From Bacteroidota bacterium (GTDB taxonomy: Bacteria; Bacteroidota; Bacteroidia; Bacteroidales; PUMT01): a DNA stretch of 64,000 nt. The first letter of the stretch is position 1; every line of letters begins with the position of its first letter. The position numbers and the translations under genes were made by a program. Positions 9,481-18,572 of this stretch are shown here, piece by piece. The notes below the pieces were generated by a model. It searched no databases, was not told the origin of the DNA, and saw only the letters and a list, made by a program, of their open reading frames with translations. The stretch spans positions 1-64,000 of the forward strand of contig PWHJ01000152.1 in the NCBI GenBank assembly GCA_003554865.1, in the 5' to 3' direction.

Positions 9481-10797
9481 TCAGGCATAAATTGCTCCAT
9501 ATATCAGTCCCGCAATAGTCGACATAACTGAAACCAGCACTATATAGGCAACAGTTCTGCGATTTCCCAGCACGCTTCGTATAACAAGCATATTGGGCAA
9601 AGAAAGCGCCGGGCCTGCAAGCAATAATGCAAGGGCCGGTCCCCTGCCCATTCCGCTGGCAAGCAGTCCCTGTATAATGGGTATTTCAGTCAAAGTAGCA
9701 AAATACATAAAAGCTCCCAAAATTGATGCAAAAAAATTGGCAGGCAAGCTGTTGCCACCTACAAGAGCAGCTACCCATTCCCCGGGAATAATACCTCCGC
9801 TTTCATCGGGTACACCAAGCAAGAATCCGGCTACAAGAACCCCGGCCCCAAGCAGCGGCATTATCTGTTTCGTGAAATCCCATGATGAATAGAACCATTC
9901 CTGAGGTTGTCCGGGAGTTGTTAAAGTCACCCAAACAAGTCCGGCTACACCAACAGTAAAAGGAACAACAGGATGCCCGGGAAAAATCAGGGCCGCCACA
10001 ACTACGGCCATTCCGGCAGAAATAACTTTCCAGGCCTTTATTGCCAGGGTGTAAACAAGTGAGAACATGAGCAAAATGCCCAAAAAGGATGTTATATACC
10101 ATTTACCGGCCCATACTGCATGTAAAAATCCCGTTTCGGCATGAGGCTCCCCCCATGTTGCAAAAACCAGTATAAGTATCAGGATAATGAAATGAAAAGC
10201 CGTTTTCCACAGAGGCGTAGAGGGTGAAGATTGTGCAACTTCCATTTGCTCGTCAGCGATTTTACCCTCTTCCTTTCGAAAGAGGAAATTCATTATCAGT
10301 CCGATTAAAATACTGAACACTATAGCCCCTGTTATGCGGGCAAGTCCGAGTTCCCACCCAAGTATCCTTGCAGTTAAGATCACAGCCAGTATATTGATGG
10401 CCGGACCGGAATAAAGAAAGGTGGTAGCTGTTCCAAGTCCGGCACCCCGCTGCCTTATACCTGAAAAAAGCGGCAAAACGGTACAGGAGCAAACGGCCAG
10501 AATGGCCCCGCTGACAGATGCAATAAGATATGCTTTCCATTTAACGGCTTTGGGGCCCAGGTACCTTATAACAGTTCCCTGACCCACCAAAACGGCTATC
10601 GCGCCTGAAATAAAAAAAGCAGGAATAAGGCACAGCAGAACATGCTCCCGGGCATACCACCTTGCCAGCTCAAAGGCTGAAATGATAGCCTCCCTGAAAG
10701 CCTCCTGTTCAACGGGCAGAAAATAAAAAAACAGGAAAAATCCTGCTATCCATGCAAATTTCGTTATTTCGTCTCTCATGCCACTCAACTTTAACAT
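9481..10797 (-). CDS. Permease of the DUF318/ArsP-like family (start may be 10779, MRDEITKF)
   Basis: Polytopic; CSCTVLPLFSGIRQRGAGLGTATTFLYSGPAIN motif. Confidence 0.88.
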   Translation of the reverse strand: MLKLSGMRDEITKFAWIAGFFLFFYFLPVEQEAFREAIISAFELARWYAREHVLLCLIPAFFISGAIAVLVGQGTVIRYLGPKAVKWKAYLIASVSGAILAVCSCTVLPLFSGIRQRGAGLGTATTFLYSGPAINILAVILTARILGWELGLARITGAIVFSILIGLIMNFLFRKEEGKIADEQMEVAQSSPSTPLWKTAFHFIILILILVFATWGEPHAETGFLHAVWAGKWYITSFLGILLMFSLVYTLAIKAWKVISAGMAVVVAALIFPGHPVVPFTVGVAGLVWVTLTTPGQPQEWFYSSWDFTKQIMPLLGAGVLVAGFLLGVPDESGGIIPGEWVAALVGGNSLPANFFASILGAFMYFATLTEIPIIQGLLASGMGRGPALALLLAGPALSLPNMLVIRSVLGNRRTVAYIVLVSVMSTIAGLIYGAIYA

Positions 10798-10924
10798 ACA
10801 TCCTCAAAAAGGCTATTACGGTAATGAGATTCAAAATTACCGTTCATGTCATTCTCATGCCACCCAATTTTAATATGCTTGCTCAAGGAGGACGTTAACG
10901 GTCATACCATTCAAAAAATTCCCG
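10774..10924. repeat. Two-copy degenerate tandem duplication (period about 79-82 bp) spanning permease start, intergenic DNA and arsR 3' end
   Basis: TCTCATGCCACTCAACTTTAACATAC...ATTCAAAATTACCG (10774-10842) vs TCTCATGCCACCCAATTTTAATATGC...ATTCAAAAAATTCCCG (10853-10924). Confidence 0.7.
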
Positions 10925-11212
10925 CATCAAATCCTTTGCCTCCTCCCAGTTCTTTTGGTTAATGCAATATTTGATTCTGGGGGGCTCTATGGTGCCCTGT
11001 ATCAGGCCGGCCGACTTAAGCTCTTTTAAATGCTGGGAAAGAGTCGACAAAGCAATGGGGAATTCATCTGCAATATTGCTGCTGTAACAGCAACTTTGAC
11101 TCGAAAGTATGCTCATTATCCTGATCCTTGCAGGATGGGCAAGAGCCTTGGCATAACGGGCCATACTTACGTGCCGGCTGGGATAAACGGATATTTTTTC
11201 CTGTTCCTTCAT
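10895..11212 (-). CDS. ArsR-family winged-helix transcriptional regulator
   Basis: AKALAHPARIRIMSILSSQSCCYSSNIADEFPIALSTLSQHLKELKSAGLIQG. Confidence 0.9.
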   Translation of the reverse strand: MKEQEKISVYPSRHVSMARYAKALAHPARIRIMSILSSQSCCYSSNIADEFPIALSTLSQHLKELKSAGLIQGTIEPPRIKYCINQKNWEEAKDLMREFFEWYDR

Positions 11213-11454
11213 TTGCTGCCTGCATCTGCCAGAAGTTCCTTTATCTTAGCCACATCAGGAACACGGCCGTTCATGACAACCTTGCCGTCAACGGCAATGG
11301 CGGGTGTAAGGTTAACTCCATAACCCATAATTTTCATCATATCCTCTTCTTTAACAACATCGGCCTGAAGTCCCAGCTCCTCAACCGCCTTTCTGACGTT
11401 CTCCTCGAGTTTTTTGCACTTTGGGCAACCCGGCCCCATAACTTTTATTTCCAT
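11209..11454 (-). CDS. Small thioredoxin-fold protein (redox-active disulfide protein 2-like)
   Basis: MEIKVMGPGCPKCKKLEENV CxxC; VNLTPAIAVDGKVV; overlaps arsR by 4 bp. Confidence 0.88.
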   Translation of the reverse strand: MEIKVMGPGCPKCKKLEENVRKAVEELGLQADVVKEEDMMKIMGYGVNLTPAIAVDGKVVMNGRVPDVAKIKELLADAGSK

Positions 11455-11512
11455 ATTTGATATTATTTAATTGAAAAATCAATTGGATTTTACCTGATAA
11501 ACCGGCAGCTGA

Positions 11513-11938
11513 TCATCTTTTTAGATTTCTTTTTCCCTTTGTTTTCATTGTACAAAGACACGAGCCGCTAAGCTGCATACTTTTGTCCTTTTTCAAAGGC
11601 AACCCCTTGCGTTCCCAGTTGTGTATACCTCCGTTAAGGACAGCTACCTTATCAAATCCCTTTTCATGGAGAAACCTGACAATTTCCTTGCTTTTGTTGC
11701 CTGTGGAATCAGCTATGATCAAATACCCCCCGGAAGGCAAAGTTTCCAGCCTGTCGGCAAAACCAAAAAATGAGGAGTAAATCAAATTGTCAACATCATA
11801 CATCTTGTAGTTATTATCATATTCTTCGCGAATGTCAACTATTACCGCCCCTTTTTTTTCTGCCTCATAAGCTTCTGCGGGTGAAAGAAAAAGTATCTCC
11901 TTAATTTTCATTCCAAGTCCTTCAAATGGATTTTGCAT
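11513..11938 (-). CDS. Rhodanese-like domain protein with non-canonical active-site loop
   Basis: VIVDIREEYDNNYKMYDVDNLIYSS; loop IIADSTGNKSKE; GGIHNWERKGLP; C-terminal SGSCLC. Confidence 0.8.
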   Translation of the reverse strand: MQNPFEGLGMKIKEILFLSPAEAYEAEKKGAVIVDIREEYDNNYKMYDVDNLIYSSFFGFADRLETLPSGGYLIIADSTGNKSKEIVRFLHEKGFDKVAVLNGGIHNWERKGLPLKKDKSMQLSGSCLCTMKTKGKRNLKR

Positions 11939-11965
11939 ATCAATAAATTTTTAATTTTTTATATT

Positions 11966-11990
11966 TTTCGTAGTTCGCAAAAATACGAAA
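11966..11990. promoter_or_regulatory. Inverted repeat TTTCGTA-N11-TACGAAA, candidate ArsR-type operator
   Basis: Perfect 7-bp arms 27 bp upstream of the rhodanese start, the first gene of the arsR-containing cluster. Confidence 0.45.
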
Positions 11991-12010
11991 TATTTTTTGT
12001 CTTACAAAAA

Positions 12011-12069
12011 ATTTACAACCAACTTATTTAGATTATTTTATAACTTTTTATAAATTTATGGTTGTAAAT
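12011..12069. repeat. Perfect 11-bp inverted repeat ATTTACAACCA / TGGTTGTAAAT with a 37-nt AT-rich loop
   Basis: Direct reading; arms 12011-12021 and 12059-12069. Confidence 0.8.
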
Positions 12070-12091
12070 ACAAACCTAAAACCTGAATGTC

Positions 12092-12814
12092 ATGGAAAAA
12101 TATCTTGTCTCACCAAGGATCTTTCTGCCGGCCCTGGCAGTATTAGCAGTTTTTTTATCCGTTAATACAGTATTTGACAGTGAAACCAATAAAACAGAGG
12201 AAATGAGTATGCAAGAAGAAACCATTGATCTTCCCGAACCGAGACTTGAAAGTCCTGTCAGCCTGGAAGAAACAATAGAAAGAAGAAGATCGGTCCGCTC
12301 CTATCAGGATGAACCTTTAAATCTTGAGCAGGTAAGCCAGCTTCTGTGGTCTGCCCAGGGTATTACTCTTGAGTCAAGGGGATACCGTGCAGCTCCTTCG
12401 GCAGGGGCAACTTTCCCGCTTGAGGTATACCTGGTAGCCGGAGAGGTGGAGAATCTTCCGGCTGGTGTTTATAAATATGTACCGGATGATCACACCATGG
12501 TTGCTAAAACACAGGGAGACATACGCGGTGAACTGGCAGATGCATGCCTTGGCCAGGAATCTGTAAGGAATGCTCCGGTATCGCTGGTTATAGCGGCTGA
12601 CTATGAAAGGACAGCTTCCCAATACGGCGATCGTGCAAAACGCTATGTACACATGGAAATAGGCCATGTAGGGCAAAATGTTTCGCTTCAGGCCATCACA
12701 ATGGGACTGGGCTCGGTAATGATAGGCGCCTTTACCGACGAACAACTAAAGGATTTAATGCCTGTACCTGATAATGAAGATCCTCTTTATGTTATCCCCG
12801 TTGGAAAAGAGTAA
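12092..12814 (+). CDS. SagB/ThcOx-like nitroreductase-family oxidoreductase with N-terminal signal/anchor
   Basis: ETIERRRSVRSYQDEPLNLEQVSQLLWSAQGI, APSAGATFPLEVYLV, MEIGHVGQNVSLQA. Confidence 0.88.
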   Translation: MEKYLVSPRIFLPALAVLAVFLSVNTVFDSETNKTEEMSMQEETIDLPEPRLESPVSLEETIERRRSVRSYQDEPLNLEQVSQLLWSAQGITLESRGYRAAPSAGATFPLEVYLVAGEVENLPAGVYKYVPDDHTMVAKTQGDIRGELADACLGQESVRNAPVSLVIAADYERTASQYGDRAKRYVHMEIGHVGQNVSLQAITMGLGSVMIGAFTDEQLKDLMPVPDNEDPLYVIPVGKE

Positions 12815-12845
12815 TTTGTCAGCCAAATATTTATATTAAAACAAG

Positions 12846-15800
12846 ATGATCAAATTTTTGTTTTTCCTGTTATGCTTTTTTGCAGTAACAGGATTGAATG
12901 CCTCAGAAGCAAGGCTTTTGAGGCAACCCGACATCAACGGGGATTATATCACCTTCTCATATGGAGGTAATATATGGGTTGTCGGCAAAGAAGGAGGTGA
13001 AGCCCGCCGCCTGACCAGCTTTCAGGGTGCTGAACAAAACCCGAAGTTCTCTCCCGACGGGCAGTGGATCGCTTTTAGCGGCCAGTTCGGCGGAAGCACC
13101 GACGTTTATGTCATTCCTTCACAGGGAGGAGAGCCTAAAAGGCTAACATGGCATCCCGGTTCTGATATTGTACGCGGGTGGACACCTGAGGGGAAAGTGG
13201 TGTTTACCTCCGGAAGGGAGAGCGCTCCTGTGGGTTATCCAAAATTTTTTTCCATTGGCTTTGAAGAGGGTCTCCCCTCCCCCCTGGAAATACCAAGAGG
13301 ATACCGCGGCGAATATTCCCCTGACGGCAATTATTTTGCTTATGAACTGGTCAGGCCATCCGATGAGGAATGGAGAAATTACAGGGGCGGGCAAAACCGT
13401 CCGGTTTGGGTTCTTGACATGAACGATTATTCGTTGCTTGAGCTTCCCGATGCGGGCAACTCCCGCAATCAATACCCGGTTTGGATTGATGAGACAATTT
13501 ATTTTCTCTCCGACCGTGACTGGGCTATGAACCTCTACAGCTACAATATGCGAACCGGCGAACAGAATCAGCTTACATTTCATTCGGAATATGATATAAA
13601 ATACCTGAGCGCCGGTGAAAAAAACCTGGTATACGAATACGGAGGAGATATCTATAAATTCTCTCCGGAAACAGGGGAATCTGAAAAGCTAAGCATAAAG
13701 GTTAACGCAGACTTTCCATGGTCCAGGGAGGGGTGGAAAAATGTGAGCCGTTACATTACAAACGGATCATTGTCTGCAACAGGTGTTAGGGCACTTTTTG
13801 AAGCACGCGGGGAGGTCTTTACAGTTCCGACTGAAAAAGGAGACTGGAGGAACATCAGCAACTCACCGGGCAACAGGGACCGCCATCCCGTATGGTCTCC
13901 TGACGGGAAAAATATAGCCTGGTTTTCCGACAGGTCGGGAGAATACAGGCTGATGATAGGGACCCAGGACGGCCTTGAAGACCCAAGGGAAATAGAGTTG
14001 CCGGATCCGAATTTCAATTATACACCCGCATGGTCGCCCGACTCGAAGTATATCTTCTTCACCGACACAGATCTTAAGTTGTGGCTAGTGGATGTGGAAA
14101 CCGGTGAAGTAAACCTGGTTGATCAGGACAGGTTCATACATCCCCAGCGCACGATGGACCCGGTATGGTCACCCGATTCCAGATGGATTGCATATGCAAA
14201 AAGGCTCAAAAACCAGTTCCATGCCATAAAACTTTATTCACTTGAAGAAGACAAGGTTTATCAACTGACCGACGGGATGTCCGATGCGATCTCCCCGGCA
14301 TGGGATGCAAGCGGAAAATATATCTATTTTCTGGCAAGTACCGATTTTGGCCTGAATACAGGCTGGCTGGATATGAGTGCCTATGACCGCCCGGTTACAA
14401 GAGGAATATACATGGCAGTGCTGGACGAGGATGAACCATCTCCCCTGCTTCCCGAAAGCGACGAGGAGGAAGTAAACAATAACGGCGATGAAGAGTCTTC
14501 ATCTTCGGATGATGTTAAAGTAAAAATTGATTTTGACAATATAGGCCAGAGAATACTCTCCATAGATGTGCCCGAGAGGAACTACTCTAATTTGTCATCT
14601 GCAGGAAGTGGAATGATCTTCTATATGGAATCGGTCCCCGGTCAGGGCACAACACTTCACCGCTATCACCTCAGCGAAAGAGAATCGGTCTCCTGGCTTT
14701 CCCCGGTAAACTATTACAGCATATCGGCAGACGGGAATAAGCTGCTTTACCGTTCCCAAAACCGCTGGGGGGTAGTCGACACCAAAGGCACGCCAAGTGT
14801 GGGTGACGGACAAATTAATACGGGTGACCTTCAGATGAAGATCAATCCTAAAGATGAATGGCAGCAGATATTCGACGAAGCATGGCGTATATACCGTGAC
14901 TACGTTTATGTTGAAAATATGCATGGAGCTGACTGGGAGGAGGTTTATAACAAATATAAACCGCTTGTTGAACATGTCAGGCACAGAAACGACCTGAACC
15001 ATGTTTTAAGCATTATGGGGGGAGAGGTCTCAATGGGACACTCCTATGTAAGTGGCGGTGATATGCCTGATATTGACCGCGATCCGGCTGGCCTTCTGGG
15101 AGCCGACCTGGAAATCGACAACGAGAGGTACCGTATAAAGAAGATCTACACGGGAGAGAACTGGAACCCTGACCTGAGGTCTCCCCTCAGCGCACCGGGC
15201 ATTAAAGTCTCGGAAGGGGATTATATAATTTCAGTTGACGGCCGGGAGCTTAAGGCCCCTGTCAACCCCTACAGCCTGTTCGAGAACAAGGCAAATAAAC
15301 AGGTAACACTTCGCGTCAACAGCAAGCCCCATCATGAAGGCTCCTGGCAAATAACTGTTGTTCCGGTTAGCAGTGAAGCAGGATTGAGGCGTCTGGACTG
15401 GGTAGAGGGTAACAGGAGAAAGGTGGAGGAGATGTCTGACGGCAAGCTTGCCTATATATGGTTACCCAACACCGGACAGGGAGGATATTCATACTTTAAC
15501 AGGTACTATTTTGCACAGCAGGACCTTGAGGGGGCCGTGATAGATGAACGATTCAACGGAGGAGGCTCAGCGGCCGACTATATGGTGGATATCATGGCCC
15601 GCCAACTACACGGCTTTTTCAACAACAGAATAGATCCAGAGCTGCCTTTCACTTCACCAGGTGCGGGAATCTGGGGACCAAAAGTGATGATAATCAACGA
15701 AAATGCCGGATCGGGAGGGGACCTTTTGCCCTATATGTTCAGAAACATGGATATCGGCCCGATCGTAGGCACAACCACGTGGGGCGGACTGATAGGCATA

Positions 15801-16073
15801 TGGGATTATCCATCGCTCATTGACGGGGGTGCAATGGTCCCCCCACGCGGAGGATTTTACAATACCGACGGTGAATGGGACGTGGAAAACAAAGGTGTAG
15901 ACCCGGATATTCACGTGGAAATGATACCCGAGAAAGTTATTGACGGCCGGGACCCTCAACTGGAAAGAGCTGTAGAGGAAGCATTGAAACTTCTGGAGAA
16001 GGATCCCGTTGAAATTATCCCCGAGCCGGAACCTCCGGTCAGGGTTAAAAGACCCGAAAGAGAAAATAAATAA
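12846..16073 (+). CDS. Tricorn protease-like S41 peptidase (beta-propeller, PDZ, S41)
   Basis: Repeated PD40-like WSPDGKNIAWFSDR units; PDZ region; NENAGSGGDLLPYMFRNMDIGPIVGTTTWGG catalytic region. Confidence 0.92.
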   Translation: MIKFLFFLLCFFAVTGLNASEARLLRQPDINGDYITFSYGGNIWVVGKEGGEARRLTSFQGAEQNPKFSPDGQWIAFSGQFGGSTDVYVIPSQGGEPKRLTWHPGSDIVRGWTPEGKVVFTSGRESAPVGYPKFFSIGFEEGLPSPLEIPRGYRGEYSPDGNYFAYELVRPSDEEWRNYRGGQNRPVWVLDMNDYSLLELPDAGNSRNQYPVWIDETIYFLSDRDWAMNLYSYNMRTGEQNQLTFHSEYDIKYLSAGEKNLVYEYGGDIYKFSPETGESEKLSIKVNADFPWSREGWKNVSRYITNGSLSATGVRALFEARGEVFTVPTEKGDWRNISNSPGNRDRHPVWSPDGKNIAWFSDRSGEYRLMIGTQDGLEDPREIELPDPNFNYTPAWSPDSKYIFFTDTDLKLWLVDVETGEVNLVDQDRFIHPQRTMDPVWSPDSRWIAYAKRLKNQFHAIKLYSLEEDKVYQLTDGMSDAISPAWDASGKYIYFLASTDFGLNTGWLDMSAYDRPVTRGIYMAVLDEDEPSPLLPESDEEEVNNNGDEESSSSDDVKVKIDFDNIGQRILSIDVPERNYSNLSSAGSGMIFYMESVPGQGTTLHRYHLSERESVSWLSPVNYYSISADGNKLLYRSQNRWGVVDTKGTPSVGDGQINTGDLQMKINPKDEWQQIFDEAWRIYRDYVYVENMHGADWEEVYNKYKPLVEHVRHRNDLNHVLSIMGGEVSMGHSYVSGGDMPDIDRDPAGLLGADLEIDNERYRIKKIYTGENWNPDLRSPLSAPGIKVSEGDYIISVDGRELKAPVNPYSLFENKANKQVTLRVNSKPHHEGSWQITVVPVSSEAGLRRLDWVEGNRRKVEEMSDGKLAYIWLPNTGQGGYSYFNRYYFAQQDLEGAVIDERFNGGGSAADYMVDIMARQLHGFFNNRIDPELPFTSPGAGIWGPKVMIINENAGSGGDLLPYMFRNMDIGPIVGTTTWGGLIGIWDYPSLIDGGAMVPPRGGFYNTDGEWDVENKGVDPDIHVEMIPEKVIDGRDPQLERAVEEALKLLEKDPVEIIPEPEPPVRVKRPERENK

Positions 16074-16123
16074 ACACAAATTGAAAGAGCCCCAAAAAAG
16101 GCTTACCTAAAAAGTATTCCATA

Positions 16124-16164
16124 AAAAAACCGGGATTTACACCGACCTGTAATCCCGGTTTTTT
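16124..16164. terminator. Bidirectional intrinsic terminator hairpin
   Basis: AAAAAACCGGGATTTAC ... GTAATCCCGGTTTTTT between convergent genes. Confidence 0.88.
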
Positions 16165-16179
16165 ACATAATCCCACAAA

Positions 16180-16590
16180 TCAATCCTTACTTTCCCCCGT
16201 TTCAACTACCTCGCCGATAATACGCAGTATAGCCGTTTGTCTGTTGGTTGCATTGGACTGAACCGTAACTGTACGTCCTATACGGTGAGGCCGGTTTGCT
16301 ATTCGGAACTCAACTTTAACAAAACCCGAATCGCCCGGAGATATCGGCTTTTCTGTATATCCTTCAACCCTGGTTCCGCAACATGCTCTCACATTTGTCA
16401 AAACCAGCGGCTGATCACCCTGATTGTAAACAATAAATTCAATTTTGCCCTCCGGTATGCTGTCTACCTTAATTTCTCCAAAATCATGAACATCCCTGTC
16501 AAACCCGATCATGGGACCGTCAGGACTCTGAGAAACGGCAAATATTGTAAAAATCAAAAACAAACAGGCAGAAAAAGCAACTTTCTTCAT
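16180..16590 (-). CDS. DUF1573 family secreted protein
   Basis: Signal peptide; HDFGEIKVDSIPEGKIEFIVYNQGDQPLVLTNVRACCGTRVEGYTEKPISPGDSG. Confidence 0.88.
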   Translation of the reverse strand: MKKVAFSACLFLIFTIFAVSQSPDGPMIGFDRDVHDFGEIKVDSIPEGKIEFIVYNQGDQPLVLTNVRACCGTRVEGYTEKPISPGDSGFVKVEFRIANRPHRIGRTVTVQSNATNRQTAILRIIGEVVETGESKD

Positions 16591-16795
16591 TATTTCAACT
16601 TTTTATTTTAAAGTTACCTCAATAATCCGGTTAAAACAAAAAAAATGCCATTAATTGAGAGAAAAAAAATATTACATATCAATAGTACGTTTAAAATTAG
16701 TAAAAAGTTGCATTTTCTTTGGGCAGTCTACCTTGTTTGAAAATAAGCTTTTTTGACTATTTTTGCGTGCATTATTATAATTTAATTTTTTAATG

Positions 16796-16832
16796 AACCC
16801 ATCATAAACCTTTGGCAGACAAAATAAGATGA
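16796..16832 (+). repeat. Partial copy D of the hairpin repeat family (left arm and loop core only)
   Basis: AACCCATCATAAACCTTTGGCAGACAAAATAAGATGAA shares CCTTTGGCAGACAAAATAAGATGAA with copy A; no right arm. Confidence 0.65.
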
Positions 16833-18520
16833 AGAAAAGCCTCACTTCCCTGACTATAAACTCCATGCTTTCAGAAAGCACGGAAAAATTCTCAAATAAC
16901 CCGGCTCTTTCCTTTGTCGGTGAAAAGCCTGTTACATATTCAACTCTTCACGGAAGGGTAAAAGAGATTTCATCATTTTTAAGGGAAAAAGGTATTTCAA
17001 AAGGAGACAGGATTGCCTTGCTAAGTGAAAATATGCCCAACTGGGGTATAACCTATCTTGCAGTAACAACAACGGGAGCTGTTGCAGTCCCTGTTTTAAC
17101 CGATTTTACATTCAAGGAAATAAAAAGGATACTGAAGCATTCAGGCGCAAGGGCTATATTTGTATCCCGCAGCTTATATCATAAAATTGAGGGGAACCTT
17201 CCTTTAAACATTGAATCTGTCATATTAATTGACAATTTTTCCCTGATAGACAAAGACTCCCCTGACGGGAGCACTGAGAAGCAGGGCATAGGAGATTTTG
17301 AATCCAAAAAAATAAAAGCGGAACCCTCTGCTGTCCCGGTGCCCGGGGAAGACGATACTGCCGCCATATTATACACATCGGGAACAACGGGCAACCCTAA
17401 AGGTGTAATGCTCTCACACAGGAATATTATATCGAATGCCTTAAATACAATGAATATACAGGAGGTTTATCCCTCTGACCGCCTTTTGTCGGTTCTGCCT
17501 CTGCCCCATTCATACGAATGCACCATAGGTTTTATAATACCTCTTATGAACGGTGCATCTGTCCATTATCTCAAAAAGCCCCCGGTTGCGGAAGTTTTAC
17601 TCTCTGCAATGAAAGAGGTTAAACCTACAATGATGCTAACCGTTCCCCTGATCATTGAGAAGGTTTACAAAAAAAATGTGCTGCCCAAATTAAGCGGATC
17701 GTCGGCAATGAGGGGTATAATGAAAATATCACCTTTCAGAAAAATCCTCCATCGCATGGCCGGAAAGAAACTGCAAAAATCTTTCGGGGGTCAGCTGCGC
17801 TTTTTTGGAATCGGAGGAGCCAAATTATCAGCAGATACGGAACGTTTCCTCAGGGATGCCGGATTCCCGTATGCAATTGGCTACGGGCTGACCGAAACAT
17901 CACCTCTGCTGGCAGGGAGCAGAGCCTCACTTACCCGCTACCGTTCAACCGGCCCTCCTTTGCCGGGCCAGCAACTAAAAATTGATAACCCCGATCCGTT
18001 AACAGGTGAAGGCGAAATCCTGGCAAAAGGGCCAAATATTATGAAAGGGTATTTCAGGGACGAAAAACAAACCGCTGAAGTATTTACCGAGGAAGGATGG
18101 TTCAGAACAGGCGACCTGGGTGTGCTCGATAAAGACAATTACCTTTACATAAAAGGAAGGCTCAAAAATATGATATTGAGCTCTACCGGCGAGAATATTT
18201 ACCCGGAAGAAATTGAAGGTGTCATAAATACACAATCAATGGTGCTCGAATCACTTGTCTACGAAATGAGCGGTAAGCTGGTAGCCCGCGTTCATCTCAA
18301 CTATATGGAAATAGAAAATCGTTACCGCCAGTTCAGGGAAACTGCCCAAAATATGGACACACAGATGAGAGAAATTGTTAATGAGAAATTAAATGAAATA
18401 AAGACAAAAGTGAATTCCGAGCTGAACAAATTCTCCCGCCTCAGTGCAATTCATGAGCAAACCGATCCGTTTGAAAAAACTCCCACAAAGAAGATAAAAA
18501 GGTTTTTGTATAAGGATTAA
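16829..18520 (+). CDS. AMP-binding long-chain acyl-CoA synthetase-like protein
   Basis: LYTSGTTGNPKGVMLSHRN; GYGLTETSPLLAG; GWFRTGDLG; GRLKNMILSSTGENIYPEEIE. Confidence 0.9.
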   Translation: MKKSLTSLTINSMLSESTEKFSNNPALSFVGEKPVTYSTLHGRVKEISSFLREKGISKGDRIALLSENMPNWGITYLAVTTTGAVAVPVLTDFTFKEIKRILKHSGARAIFVSRSLYHKIEGNLPLNIESVILIDNFSLIDKDSPDGSTEKQGIGDFESKKIKAEPSAVPVPGEDDTAAILYTSGTTGNPKGVMLSHRNIISNALNTMNIQEVYPSDRLLSVLPLPHSYECTIGFIIPLMNGASVHYLKKPPVAEVLLSAMKEVKPTMMLTVPLIIEKVYKKNVLPKLSGSSAMRGIMKISPFRKILHRMAGKKLQKSFGGQLRFFGIGGAKLSADTERFLRDAGFPYAIGYGLTETSPLLAGSRASLTRYRSTGPPLPGQQLKIDNPDPLTGEGEILAKGPNIMKGYFRDEKQTAEVFTEEGWFRTGDLGVLDKDNYLYIKGRLKNMILSSTGENIYPEEIEGVINTQSMVLESLVYEMSGKLVARVHLNYMEIENRYRQFRETAQNMDTQMREIVNEKLNEIKTKVNSELNKFSRLSAIHEQTDPFEKTPTKKIKRFLYKD

Positions 18521-18566
18521 TCCGGATCAATTACTCACTGTAGTGAATCCGGACAATTACTCACTG
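18521..18566. repeat. Two-copy direct repeat TCCGGA(T)CAATTACTCACTG, period 27 bp
   Basis: Copies at 18521-18540 and 18548-18566, between convergent gene ends. Confidence 0.85.
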
Positions 18567-18572
18567 AAAATT

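Noticed and set aside
12092-16073. Azoline-peptide (RiPP) biosynthetic cluster based on the SagB-like gene
   Set aside because: No YcaO cyclodehydratase, precursor peptide or transporter adjacent.
16718-16750. Possible fifth copy of the hairpin repeat (CTTTGGGCAG...)
   Set aside because: Only about 10 bp match to the loop core, with no stem arms.
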